A DNA stretch of 64,000 bases, from contig NC_013159.1 of NCBI RefSeq assembly GCF_000023865.1, forward strand, positions 1,018,001 to 1,082,000, given 5' to 3'. Below, piece by piece: positions 19,289-28,103 of the stretch. Position numbers and translations under genes: made by a program. This DNA comes from Saccharomonospora viridis DSM 43017 (GTDB taxonomy: Bacteria > Actinomycetota > Actinomycetes > Mycobacteriales > Pseudonocardiaceae). Numbering within the stretch: the stretch's first letter is position 1; the number at the start of each line of letters is the position of its first letter. Below the pieces are notes generated by a model that saw nothing but the letters and a program-made list of their open reading frames with translations, did not search any database and had not been told where the DNA came from.

Positions 19289-20077
19289 GTGTTCACGAAC
19301 ATCCGGCGTCGACTCGTGATAGCCCTGACGGTGTTGGCAGGCGCGTTGTGTGTGCCCGCCAGTCATGGGGCGGGGGCCGCGCAACCCATCGTCGGTGGTA
19401 CCGCCGCGGTCATCGATGACCACCCCTACGCCGTGTTCCTCGTCGACGGTCGGGGGGACCAGTACTGTGGGGGCGCGGTGATCTCTCCCACCGAGGTCCT
19501 CACGGCCGCGCATTGCGCTCTCGCCGTACGGAAATCCGATCTCCGTGTCGTCGTCGGGCGTGAGCACGTCGATTCCCGACAGGGCGAGGAGCTCGGGGTC
19601 AGCGATATCTGGGTCGCCCCCGGGTACCGGGACCCGCTCTCCGGTGAGGACATCGCCGTGTTGACGTTGTCCGAACGAGTGTCCGCCTCGGCCGCGCGGT
19701 TGCCCGACAGCGCCGACAGCGAGCTGTACGAGCCGGGCACCATGGCCACCGTGGTCGGCTGGGGAAGGCTGTACGAGAACGGACCGAAGCCGGGTCGGCT
19801 GCACGCGGCCGAGGTGCCGATGGTGAGCGACAGCGCCTGTGCGGACGTGTTCCGTTCGTTCGACCCGGAGACGATGGTGTGCGCCGGGTACGCCGAAGGC
19901 GGGGTCGACGCCTGCCAAGGGGACTCCGGTGGGCCGCTGTTGGTGGACGGCACGGTGGTCGGCATCGTGTCGTGGGGTGACGGCTGTGCCGAGGCGGGTA
20001 AACCCGGCGTCTACACCCGCGTGTCGACCTACACCGACGACATCGAATCCGATCTGATACGCAGAACGGGTGAGTGA
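19289..20077 (+). CDS. Secreted trypsin-like serine protease (S1A)
   Basis: The 262-residue precursor starts with a signal peptide (MFTNIRRRL then a hydrophobic core to about residue 30) and a short propeptide ending at P33; the mature enzyme would begin IVGG. The catalytic triad is H75 (TAAHC), D121 (DIAVL) and S213 (GDSGGP). D207 occupies the S1-pocket position of trypsin, predicting cleavage after Arg or Lys. Disulfide cysteines typical of S1A are visible (C60/C76, C209, C184/C198). GTG is the start, with AGGAGGGGAG eight bases before it. Its 3' end overlaps an alternative start of the next gene. Confidence 0.94.
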   Translation: MFTNIRRRLVIALTVLAGALCVPASHGAGAAQPIVGGTAAVIDDHPYAVFLVDGRGDQYCGGAVISPTEVLTAAHCALAVRKSDLRVVVGREHVDSRQGEELGVSDIWVAPGYRDPLSGEDIAVLTLSERVSASAARLPDSADSELYEPGTMATVVGWGRLYENGPKPGRLHAAEVPMVSDSACADVFRSFDPETMVCAGYAEGGVDACQGDSGGPLLVDGTVVGIVSWGDGCAEAGKPGVYTRVSTYTDDIESDLIRRTGE

Positions 20078-20135
20078 CAGGCTGGTTTCCGGCACGCTGA
20101 ACTGTTCCGCAGAGCATGCGAAGAGGCCGACATCC

Positions 20136-20588
20136 GTGGGGACGGAGCAGGACGAGATCACGATCGTCTCCCGCGCGGCTTCCGAATTGACCCCCGCGGA
20201 GCTGTACGCCTTACTGCGGTTGCGTGTGGACGTGTTCGTGGTCGAGCAGGAGTGCCCGTATCCGGAACTCGACGGTAGGGACCTGGACGCCGACACTCGG
20301 CACGTGTGGGCCACCTCCTCCGACGGACGGATCGTCGGATGTCTGCGTGTCTTACGTGAGGACGACGGTGTGCTGCGGATCGGGCGGGTGTGCACGGCCG
20401 ATTTCGCGAGGGGAACGGGTCTCGGTGGTCGTCTGATGCGGACGGCGATGGAGCTGGTCGGAGACTCGGAATGCGTACTGGACGCCCAGACCTACGCCAC
20501 CGGTTTCTACGCCAAGTTCGGTTTCGAACCCGAGGGTGAGGTGTTCCTGGAGGACGGGATCCCGCACATCACCATGCGCAGGCGCTGA
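20136..20588 (+). CDS. ElaA-type GNAT acetyltransferase
   Basis: This protein of about 150 residues matches the ElaA subgroup: ELYALLRLRVDVFVVEQECPYPELDGRDLD at the N-terminus, HVWATSSDGRIVGCLRVL, the acetyl-CoA loop RGTGLGGRLM, and AQTYATGFYAKFGF near the end. The substrate is unknown. The GTG at 20136, with GAAGAGG upstream, gives the family length. A GTG at 20070 would add 22 residues without family similarity and overlap the protease gene by eight bases. It converges with bioF 16 bases away. Confidence 0.88.
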   Translation: MGTEQDEITIVSRAASELTPAELYALLRLRVDVFVVEQECPYPELDGRDLDADTRHVWATSSDGRIVGCLRVLREDDGVLRIGRVCTADFARGTGLGGRLMRTAMELVGDSECVLDAQTYATGFYAKFGFEPEGEVFLEDGIPHITMRRR

Positions 20589-20604
20589 CCGGTTCGAACA
20601 CGGA

Positions 20605-21792
20605 TCAGCGCCGGGCCTGCGGTGGCGCGGTCTCCGTGATGACCGTCACGGCCCGGTCCATTTCGGAGTCGGTGAGGTCCGCCCTGGCGGTCAGTCGCAG
20701 CCGTGAGACACCGTCGGGGACCGACGGCGGACGGAAGCAGCCGACACGTACGCCTCGCTCGGCGCACCGGGCGGCCCACGCGACGGCGTCGTCCGGACCG
20801 GGTGCGCGTACCGACACCACCGCACCGTCCGGAACGGTCACCGCGAACCCGGCTTCGTGCAACCGGGTCGACAGTTCGTTCGCCCGCGTGCGTACCCGTT
20901 CGGCCAGTTCCGGTTCGTCCTGCAACACCCGGAGTGCGGCGAGGGCGGAGGCCGCGCTGGCGGGGGCCAGTGCCGTGTCGAAGATGAAGCTCCGTGCCGT
21001 GTTCACCAGGTGCTTGATGACACGACGCGGGCCGAGGACGGCACCTCCCTGGGCGCCGAGGGACTTCGACAACGTCACGGTGATGACCACGTCCGGCTCG
21101 CCCGCCAGGCCGGCGGCGTGTACGGCGCCGCGGCCGCCGTCGCCGAGGACACCCAGACCGTGGGCGTCGTCCACCAGCAACGCGGCGGAATGCCTGCGGC
21201 AGACGGCCGACAGCTCACGCAGCGGCGCGAGGTCGCCGTCCACGGAGAACACCGAGTCGGTGACGACGAGCGCGCGCTGCTTGCGTCGTGTCGCCAAGGC
21301 GTGCTCCACCGCCTCGGGACTGTTGTGGGCCACGGCGGCGACGTCGGCACGGGACAACCGGCAGCCCTCGATGAGAGAGGCGTGGATGTACTTGTCGGTG
21401 ACGATGGCCGCCTCCCGCCCGGTCAGCGCCGTCACGGCACCGAGGTTGGCGGTGAAGCCGGACGAGAACACCAGCGCCGCCTGGGCCCCGCAGAAGCGGG
21501 CCAGTTCGTACTCCAGCTCCGCGTGCAGTTCGGTCGACCCGGTGACCAGCCGTGATCCGGTGGCTCCGGCGCCCCAGCGTAACGCCGCGGCGGCCGCCGC
21601 ACCGGCGACTCGTTTGTCACGGGCCAGGCCGAGGTAGTCGTTCCCAGCGAGGTCGAGCTGTCCCTCCTCCGCCGAGCGAGCGCGCAGAACGCGGGTCAGC
21701 CCCGCGTCGGCGCGCTGTTCGGCGATGCCGTCGAGCCAGTCGAAGACATGCTCGGGCGGGGTTACCGTGCGAGCGGAACCGGGTGCGTTCAC
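20605..21792 (-). CDS. bioF: 8-amino-7-oxononanoate synthase
   Basis: This PLP enzyme condenses L-alanine with pimeloyl-ACP or -CoA in biotin synthesis. The 395-residue protein shows NDYLGLARDKRV, GAGATGSRLVTGSTELHAELE, the PLP-contacting DDAHGLGVLG, and the Schiff-base lysine in TVTLSKSLGAQGGAVLG. Other biotin genes are not in the window, so the role rests on family motifs; close relatives such as 2-amino-3-ketobutyrate ligase cannot be fully excluded. The GTG at 21792 has no Shine-Dalgarno sequence. A -10-like GAGACT six bases upstream suggests a leaderless transcript. It is divergent from the PIG-L gene, with 43 bases between starts. Confidence 0.87.
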   Translation of the reverse strand: MNAPGSARTVTPPEHVFDWLDGIAEQRADAGLTRVLRARSAEEGQLDLAGNDYLGLARDKRVAGAAAAAALRWGAGATGSRLVTGSTELHAELEYELARFCGAQAALVFSSGFTANLGAVTALTGREAAIVTDKYIHASLIEGCRLSRADVAAVAHNSPEAVEHALATRRKQRALVVTDSVFSVDGDLAPLRELSAVCRRHSAALLVDDAHGLGVLGDGGRGAVHAAGLAGEPDVVITVTLSKSLGAQGGAVLGPRRVIKHLVNTARSFIFDTALAPASAASALAALRVLQDEPELAERVRTRANELSTRLHEAGFAVTVPDGAVVSVRAPGPDDAVAWAARCAERGVRVGCFRPPSVPDGVSRLRLTARADLTDSEMDRAVTVITETAPPQARR

Positions 21793-21835
21793 ACTCGCAG
21801 TCTCGCACCGCGGCGGTGAAAAGGAGGAAGGCAGG

Positions 21836-22573
21836 GTGGCCGAAGAGGAATCGGGGCAACTCCGACCGATGCCCGATGACTGGAAGCGGGCGTTGGCGGT
21901 GGTGGCACACCCCGATGACATGGAATACGGGGTCTCGGGCGCCATCGCCCGGTGGACCGACGAAGGACGGGAGGTCACGTACCTGCTCGCCACGCGCGGG
22001 GAGGCCGGTATCGACGGCATGCGGCCGGAGGAGGCGGCGCAGGTGCGGGAGCGGGAACAGCTCGCCAGCGCCGCCGCGGTCGGCGTCGAGCGGGTCGAGT
22101 TCCTCGACCACCGCGATGGTGTGATCGAGTACGGGCTCCGGCTGCGCCGAGACATCGCCGCCGCCATCCGTAGGCACCGGCCGGAACTCGTGGTGACCGT
22201 CAATCATCGGGACAACTGGCCCGGTGGGTGGCTCAACATGGCCGACCACCGGCACACCGGACAGGCGGCCCTCGACGCGGTACGGGACGCGGGCAACCGG
22301 TGGGTCTTCCAGGAGCTGCTCGCCGAGGGACTGGAGCCGTGGCAGGGCGTGCGATGGGTGGCGGTGGCGGCCTCACCGCTGTCCACACACGCGGTGGACA
22401 TCACCGCGACGTTCGAGCGTGCGGTCGAATCGCTGCTGTGCCACCGTGCCTACCTGGAAGGGCTCGGACAGACGGAGGAGGACGTGCGTCGGTTCCTCCG
22501 TGAAGGCGCCGAGCGCTCCGGTCGTCGTTTCGGCGGGGTCCTCGCCACGGAGTTCGAACTCCTCCCGATGTGA
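21836..22573 (+). CDS. PIG-L family zinc deacetylase
   Basis: The 245-residue protein has the zinc-site motif AHPDD (H25, D27 and D28 area) and the later ADHRHTG that supplies the third ligand. This family deacetylates N-acetylglucosaminyl groups; actinobacterial members include MshB (mycothiol synthesis) and Mca (mycothiol conjugate amidase). The sequence is shorter than either and lacks clear marks of them, so the substrate is open. The GTG start has AAGGAGG eight bases upstream. It is followed closely by the convergent DEAD-box helicase gene. Confidence 0.9.
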   Translation: MAEEESGQLRPMPDDWKRALAVVAHPDDMEYGVSGAIARWTDEGREVTYLLATRGEAGIDGMRPEEAAQVREREQLASAAAVGVERVEFLDHRDGVIEYGLRLRRDIAAAIRRHRPELVVTVNHRDNWPGGWLNMADHRHTGQAALDAVRDAGNRWVFQELLAEGLEPWQGVRWVAVAASPLSTHAVDITATFERAVESLLCHRAYLEGLGQTEEDVRRFLREGAERSGRRFGGVLATEFELLPM

Positions 22574-22623
22574 CCGGACCGGCCGGGCGGGGCGCCGTCG
22601 CGGTGTCGCGCCGACCCGGGTCG

Positions 22624-23973
22624 CTAGCGCACCGCAGCGGCGCTTCGACGGCTGCCGGAGCCGCGTAGGGGGCTGCGGTCTCGAGCCGGTCCGGTGCGCC
22701 GTCGCTGCTGCGACGGTCGTGCCTGCCGGCGTGTCGAGGTCCGGTCGACGACGGGCACGCCGCTGGGGGTGCGTGCCCCCGTGATCCGGATCAGTTCCGC
22801 ATCGCCCGGTGACACCACCGCGTAGTGCGGGCGCACACCGGCACGCTCCAACATCCGACGCACCGTTCGGCGCTGTTCTCGTGTCACCAGGGTGACGACC
22901 GTCCCCGACGCGCCCGCGCGAGCGGTGCGGCCCGCACGGTGCAGGTAGTCCTTGTGATCCGCGGCGGGATCGACGTGCAGTACGAGACCGATGCCGTCGA
23001 CGTGGATGCCGCGGGCCGCGACGTCCGTGGCCACCAACACCGGCATCCGGCCGCTGCGGAAGTCGGCGAGCACCCGGTTACGTTGACCCTGGGTCTTGCC
23101 GCCGTGCAGAGCCGCCGCGGGCACACCGGCGGCCCGCAACCGCGTGGTGAGTCGGTCGACGTGGTGTTTCGTGCGGACGAACAGGATCGTGCGTCCCTGC
23201 CGCGCGGCGATCTCGGTCACCACGGCCTGCTTGTCCTTGTGCTCCACCTGGAACAGGTGATGCTCCATGGTGTCGACGCTCGCCGTCACGGGAGCGACGG
23301 AATGGGTCACCGGGTCGGTCAGGTAGCGGCTGACGAGATCCGCCACGGCATCGTCCAACGTGGCCGAGAACAACAGCCGCTGTCCGTCCGGGGGAGTGCG
23401 GTCCAGGATCTGGCGCACCTGGGGCAGGAATCCCATGTCGGCCATCTGATCGGCTTCGTCGATGGCCACCAGTTCGATGCCGTCGAGCGTGCACGTGCCC
23501 TGGCGGACGTGGTCCGACAGCCGTCCCGGAGTGGCGATCACCAGGTCCACGCCTCGCAGCAGCGCCTCGGCCTGGCGCTGGAGGGACATGCCACCGACGA
23601 CGGTGCGGCACCACAGACCCATCGCCTTCGCCAGGGGTACGAGCGCGTCGGCCACCTGCATGGCCAGTTCCCGCGTGGGCACGAGCACCAGGGCCCGCGG
23701 TCGTCGTGGCCGGGCCTTCCCCCCGTCGAGACGGGACAGCAGTGCCAGACCGAACGCCAGGGTCTTGCCCGAACCGGTCTGGGCCCGGCCGAGGACGTCG
23801 CGACCGGCGAGCGCGTCGGGCAGCGTGGCCGCCTGGATGGGGAACGGGGTGTGCAGCCCGGCCTTGCGCAACGCCCGGTGGAGAGCCTTGGGCAGGTTGA
23901 GGTCGGCGAACGTGATCGACGTCGCGGGGGTTGTGGAAACCGTCGTGGAAATCGTCGTGGAAATCTCTGTCAC
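22624..23973 (-). CDS. DEAD-box RNA helicase
   Basis: This is an ATP-dependent RNA helicase of the RhlE/CshA type, 449 residues. Motifs in order: Q motif (PFPIQAATLP), I GSGKT (67-71), Ia PTREL, Ib TPGR, II DEAD, III SAT, IV around TILFVRTK, V ATDVAARGIHVDG, VI HRAGRTAR. The C-terminal tail of about 50 residues is rich in Arg, Ser and Gln, typical of RNA-binding tails. The N-terminus has a Thr/Ser-rich lead (TTISTTVSTTPAT) coded by a short imperfect repeat. It probably helps RNA decay or ribosome assembly. Its leader contains a 7-bp hairpin at 24072-24089. Confidence 0.95.
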   Translation of the reverse strand: MTEISTTISTTVSTTPATSITFADLNLPKALHRALRKAGLHTPFPIQAATLPDALAGRDVLGRAQTGSGKTLAFGLALLSRLDGGKARPRRPRALVLVPTRELAMQVADALVPLAKAMGLWCRTVVGGMSLQRQAEALLRGVDLVIATPGRLSDHVRQGTCTLDGIELVAIDEADQMADMGFLPQVRQILDRTPPDGQRLLFSATLDDAVADLVSRYLTDPVTHSVAPVTASVDTMEHHLFQVEHKDKQAVVTEIAARQGRTILFVRTKHHVDRLTTRLRAAGVPAAALHGGKTQGQRNRVLADFRSGRMPVLVATDVAARGIHVDGIGLVLHVDPAADHKDYLHRAGRTARAGASGTVVTLVTREQRRTVRRMLERAGVRPHYAVVSPGDAELIRITGARTPSGVPVVDRTSTRRQARPSQQRRRTGPARDRSPLRGSGSRRSAAAVR

Positions 23974-24071
23974 TCAAGAGCCTCTCGGACGTGGCACGTC
24001 GCAAGGAAGCCCGGCAGCCCGAAAGTGGGCGGGCCGCGAGGAAGCGCGGTGGGCGTGACCGACGACGAACC

Positions 24072-24089
24072 CGGCGCGCAGACGCGCCG
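24072..24089 (-). promoter_or_regulatory. Hairpin in the presumed leader of the DEAD-box gene
   Basis: Arms 24072-24078 (CGGCGCG) and 24083-24089 (CGCGCCG) form a perfect 7-bp stem with a CAGA loop on the plus strand, about 100 bases upstream of the helicase ATG. Helicase genes are often controlled through their leaders. The link here is inference. Confidence 0.25.
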
Positions 24090-24215
24090 CTGATGGATTG
24101 AGAACACCGCGGCCAAGATCGGCCTGCGGACGGTGCGGGGGAAGTCTACCGCAGATCACGATCGGCTTCGTGGGCGAACCGAATCCCGGAATTCTGTTGC
24201 ACGAGGTTCGGCGCT

Positions 24216-25349
24216 GTGACCAGGCTTGCAGGCATGCGTGTGATTGTCGTCGGGTCGGGGATCGGCGGAGCGGCGTGCGCCTTCCACCTCGCGCGCCGGG
24301 GTGTGGACACCGTGGTAGTGGACGCGGCGACGGTGGGGACGGCCACCTCGGCCGGGGCGGGCATCATCAGCCCGTGGACGTCCCACCGCGACAACGACGC
24401 CGAACTCGCGCTGGCCGCCGAGGCGGGCGCCTACTACCGGACCTTGGTCGCCGATCTCGTCGAGGACGGTGTGCCGGACACGTCGTTCGAGGTCGTCGGC
24501 GGGATGGTGGTGTCGGCGGACGAGGCGGAACTGGCCGATCGACACGAACAACTCCGGGCCCGGGCCGCCCGGTGGCCTGAGCTGGGGACGATCAGTCTGC
24601 TCGACCCGACACAGGCGCGTGGGCTGTTCCCCGCGCTCGCCGAGGGCCTCGGGGCCGTCCACTTCTCCGGCGCGGGGCGGGTGGACGGGCGGGCGATGCA
24701 AGCGGCGCTGCTGCACGCCGCCGAGCGACACGGCACCCGCACCGTGATCGGGCACGCGCGCCTGGTGACGACGGGGGACCGGGTGCGCGGCGTGGCGGTG
24801 GACGGTGAGCACATCGACGCCGACGCGGTGGTGGTGGCGGCCGGGGCGTGGAGTCCGAGCGTGCTGGCCCCGTTGGGGGTGAGCCTGCCGGTGGAACCGC
24901 AGCGCGGACAGATCAGTCACTTCACCTCGCCCGGAGTGGACACCTCCGCGTGGCCGGTGGTGTTGCCGATGACCGGTCACTACCTGCTCGCCTTCCCCGG
25001 ATCGCACGTCGTGGCGGGGGCGACACGGGAGAGCGGGACCGGTTTCGACCACCGTGTCACAGCCGAGGGACAGCGGGAGGTGTTGGAACACGCGTTGCGT
25101 GTCGCGCCCGGTCTGGGGACGGCGACGCTGGCCGAGACCCGGGTCGGGTTCCGTCCCGCCACTCCGGACGGCCTCCCCGTCATCGGCGCGCTCGACGGGC
25201 ACCCCGAGGTGGTGCTGGCCACGGGATTCGGGCCGGCGGGACTGACCATCGCGCCCTATGCGGGTCGGCTCGTCTCGCAGGTGGTGCTCGGCGAGGAACC
25301 GGATACACCGCTCGATTTGGTGACCCCGCGCCGGTTCACGAGCGGGTGA
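24216..25349 (+). CDS. FAD-dependent amino-acid oxidase-type oxidoreductase (DAO/DadA-like)
   Basis: The 377-residue protein begins with the FAD-binding VIVVGSGIGGAACAFHLARRG and acidic strand end VVVDAATVG, then GAGIISPWTS. Near the C-terminus it has ETRVGFRPATPDGLPVIGAL and ATGFGPAGLTIAPYAGRLV, as in D-amino-acid dehydrogenases and glycine oxidases. It likely oxidises a small amine; the exact substrate is unknown. GTG at 24216 has GAGG upstream; ATG at 24234 is the alternative start. Its last 14 bases overlap the 3' end of the convergent yaaA gene. Confidence 0.9.
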   Translation: MTRLAGMRVIVVGSGIGGAACAFHLARRGVDTVVVDAATVGTATSAGAGIISPWTSHRDNDAELALAAEAGAYYRTLVADLVEDGVPDTSFEVVGGMVVSADEAELADRHEQLRARAARWPELGTISLLDPTQARGLFPALAEGLGAVHFSGAGRVDGRAMQAALLHAAERHGTRTVIGHARLVTTGDRVRGVAVDGEHIDADAVVVAAGAWSPSVLAPLGVSLPVEPQRGQISHFTSPGVDTSAWPVVLPMTGHYLLAFPGSHVVAGATRESGTGFDHRVTAEGQREVLEHALRVAPGLGTATLAETRVGFRPATPDGLPVIGALDGHPEVVLATGFGPAGLTIAPYAGRLVSQVVLGEEPDTPLDLVTPRRFTSG

Positions 25350-26085
25350 CGATCTCCACCGAGGTCTTTCCGGTCTGTTCGCAGTCGAGCCCGGCGGCTC
25401 TGGCGACCGCGACGACGTCCTCGGTACGAGTGGGTTCCGTCGCACAGGTGGCCAGCGCGGCGGCGAGTCGGCCCTTGTGGGCCTTGTTGTGGTGGCTGAC
25501 CGTCTTCCTGCGGCCCGAGGAGTCCTCGGTGACGACGCGGACGGTGGTCGCTTCCGGGACGCGGGCGAGGTTCGCATAAACCCCCGAACGCAGGTCCACC
25601 ACCAGTTCGTCGGCGCTGATGTCGGCCAGGAGGGGTTCGAGCGCGGGCCGCCACAGTGGCCGCAGTGAACCGAGGCCGGGCATTGTCGAGTTGCCTGACA
25701 ACCGATAGGCCGGGATCGGGTCCCCCGCCCGCACCACACCGAACAGGGCGGAGGCCACAGCGAGCCGACGACGGGCCCGCTCGCGTTCCACTCCGGTGAA
25801 AGTGGAGGCACCGAGGGCGTCGTAGAGCACGCCGGTGTAGCGCAGGAGTGCCGGGATGGTCGGCGACGAGTGCAGGAGGGCGTTGCGTTCGACCTCGGCG
25901 CGTTGCCGTTCCGACAACCCCAAGGCCGCGAGGCTGGCAGGTACGTCGGCGGCGAGTTCCACGAGTGCGTCGGCCAGCTTGCGCCGGATCGGGTTCAGCT
26001 CCGGAAACGACAGGGCGTCGAGGTCGAGAGGAGGGCCGTCGCCGCCGTGGGCCTTGGTCTCGGAAGGAGGCAACAACACGAGCAC
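25336..26085 (-). CDS. yaaA: Peroxide stress protein YaaA (DUF328)
   Basis: The 249-residue protein has the family opening MLVLLPPSETK and the conserved SSPTIPALLRYTGVLYDAL, AYRLSGNSTMPGLGSLRPLWRP and LVVDLRSGVYANL. In Escherichia coli YaaA lowers free iron during hydrogen peroxide stress and binds DNA. Here the conserved His-rich stretch RKTVSHHNKAHKG is present. The GTG at 26085 is chosen because it gives the standard N-terminus; an upstream in-frame GTG adds 19 unrelated residues. It converges and overlaps with the FAD oxidoreductase gene. Confidence 0.93.
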   Translation of the reverse strand: MLVLLPPSETKAHGGDGPPLDLDALSFPELNPIRRKLADALVELAADVPASLAALGLSERQRAEVERNALLHSSPTIPALLRYTGVLYDALGASTFTGVERERARRRLAVASALFGVVRAGDPIPAYRLSGNSTMPGLGSLRPLWRPALEPLLADISADELVVDLRSGVYANLARVPEATTVRVVTEDSSGRRKTVSHHNKAHKGRLAAALATCATEPTRTEDVVAVARAAGLDCEQTGKTSVEIVTRS

Positions 26086-26327
26086 GGCGGTGAGCCTAAC
26101 CGGGCGTGGCCGCTGTGGACGGGGAGCCGCCACCGGGATCACCGGTGGGAGTCGCAGGTGGAGCGGGAGTGGACCGGGAGGGAACCACGTCCCGATGTGG
26201 TGACGGACACGGTTCGCGACAAATCCCGGTTGCGGCTGCGAGTACGGCGCCTACTAGTCTGCCTACTACCAGTTCCGCCGGTTTCCCTTCGCCGGAGCCC
26301 CGTGCCAGATACGCCAAGGAGAACACC

Positions 26328-28088
26328 GTGATCACCAGGATGTCGTCGCTGTTCCTGCGCACCCTGCGTGAGGACCCGGCCGACGCCGAGGTGCCCAGCC
26401 ACAAACTGTTGGTCCGGGCCGGATACGTGCGGCGGGTCGCCCCGGGCGGGTACTCCTGGCTGCCACTGGGCCTGCGGGTGTTGCGGAACGTCGAGGCGAT
26501 CGTGCGCGAGGAGATGGACGCCATCGGCGCGCAGGAGATCCAGTTCCCCGCGCTGTTGCCGAAGGAGCCGTACGAGACCACGGGACGTTGGACCGAGTAC
26601 GGCCCGAGCCTGTTCCGCCTCGTCGACCGCAAGGGAGCCGACTACCTGCTCGGCCCGACGCACGAGGAGCTGTTCGCGCTCACGGTGAAGGGCGAGTACT
26701 CCTCGTACAAGGACTATCCGGTCATCCTGTACCAGATCCAGACGAAGTACCGGGACGAAGCGCGGCCGAGGGCCGGAATCCTGCGGGGTCGGGAATTCAT
26801 CATGAAGGACTCGTACTCCTTCGACCTCGACGACGAGGGGCTCGCGCGGTCCTACGAGCTGCACCGCAACGCCTACCTGCGGATCTTCGACCGGCTGGGA
26901 CTCGACTACGTGGTGGTCGCCGCGACCTCCGGCGCGATGGGCGGTTCGGCGTCGGAGGAGTTCCTGGCCGTGGCCGAGACGGGTGAGGACACATACGTCC
27001 GCAGCACCGAGTCCGAGTACGCGGCCAATGTCGAGGCCGTGGTGACGCCCGCTCCGCCGGAGCAGTCGGTGGAGGACAAACCCGCGGCGCAGGTGCACTA
27101 CACCCCCAACACGCCCACCATCGAAACGCTGGTGGACTTCCTCAACGCCGCCGATCTGGGGCGTACGTTCACCGCCGCCGACACGTTGAAGAACGTCCTC
27201 GTCAAGACCCGCATGCCGGGCGAGGAGGACTGGAAGCTGCTCGGTATCGGTGTGCCCGGTGACCGCGAGGTCGACATGAAGCGGCTGGAGGCCTCGCTGG
27301 CGCCCGCCGAGGTGGCGTTGTTGGAGGACTCCGACTTCGCCGCCAACCCGTTCCTCGTCAAGGGCTACATCGGCCCCGGGGCGTTGCAGGCCAACGGCGT
27401 GCGGTACCTGGTGGACCCGCGTGTCGTCCGTGGTACGGCGTGGGTGACCGGCGCGGACAAACCCGACCACCACGTCGTGGACCTGGTGTGCGGGCGTGAC
27501 TTCACGCCGGACGGCACCGTGGAGGCCGCCGAGGTGCGTGAGGGTGACCCGTCCCCGGACGGTCGGGGCACCCTCGTCACGGCACGCGGTATCGAGATCG
27601 GCCACATCTTCCAGCTCGGCCGCAAGTACACCGATGCCTTCGAGGTCGACGCGCTCGGTCCCGACTCCAAACCCATCCGCATCACCATGGGTTCGTACGG
27701 CATCGGGGTGTCGCGTGTGGTCGCGGCCATCGCGGAGCAGCACCACGACGAGCTGGGCTTGGTGTGGCCCCGTTCCGTGGCGCCCGCCGACGTGCACGTG
27801 GTGATCGCGGGCAAGGACGACGCCGTCACCGAGGGCGGGGAGCGGTTGGCCGCCCAGCTGGCCGAACGCGGGGTTCGGGTCCTGCTGGACGATCGCAAGG
27901 CCACACCCGGGGTGAAGTTCGCCGACGCCGAACTCATCGGTGTGCCCACGATCGTGGTCGTCGGTCGTGGACTGGCCAAGGGCGTGGTCGAGGTCAAGGA
28001 CCGCGCGACGGGCGAGCGCACCGAGGTCGCCGTGGATTCGGCCGTGGGGCATCTTGTGGATCTGGTCTCCGGGGATGCCACCAAGTAG
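26328..28088 (+). CDS. proS: Prolyl-tRNA synthetase (bacterial type)
   Basis: ProRS charges tRNA-Pro. The 586-residue protein is the bacterial form with the class II motif 1 area [31 protein letters not shown], motif 2 around [25 protein letters not shown], and the YbaK-like editing insertion (about residues 230-395). Motif 3 is at [17 protein letters not shown], followed by the anticodon domain [11 protein letters not shown] to the end. The GTG at 26328 is preceded by AAGGAGA at normal spacing; the open frame further upstream has no similarity. No co-transcribed partner is evident. Confidence 0.97.
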   Translation: MITRMSSLFLRTLREDPADAEVPSHKLLVRAGYVRRVAPGGYSWLPLGLRVLRNVEAIVREEMDAIGAQEIQFPALLPKEPYETTGRWTEYGPSLFRLVDRKGADYLLGPTHEELFALTVKGEYSSYKDYPVILYQIQTKYRDEARPRAGILRGREFIMKDSYSFDLDDEGLARSYELHRNAYLRIFDRLGLDYVVVAATSGAMGGSASEEFLAVAETGEDTYVRSTESEYAANVEAVVTPAPPEQSVEDKPAAQVHYTPNTPTIETLVDFLNAADLGRTFTAADTLKNVLVKTRMPGEEDWKLLGIGVPGDREVDMKRLEASLAPAEVALLEDSDFAANPFLVKGYIGPGALQANGVRYLVDPRVVRGTAWVTGADKPDHHVVDLVCGRDFTPDGTVEAAEVREGDPSPDGRGTLVTARGIEIGHIFQLGRKYTDAFEVDALGPDSKPIRITMGSYGIGVSRVVAAIAEQHHDELGLVWPRSVAPADVHVVIAGKDDAVTEGGERLAAQLAERGVRVLLDDRKATPGVKFADAELIGVPTIVVVGRGLAKGVVEVKDRATGERTEVAVDSAVGHLVDLVSGDATK

Positions 28089-28103
28089 GTAACCTGCGCC
28101 TTC

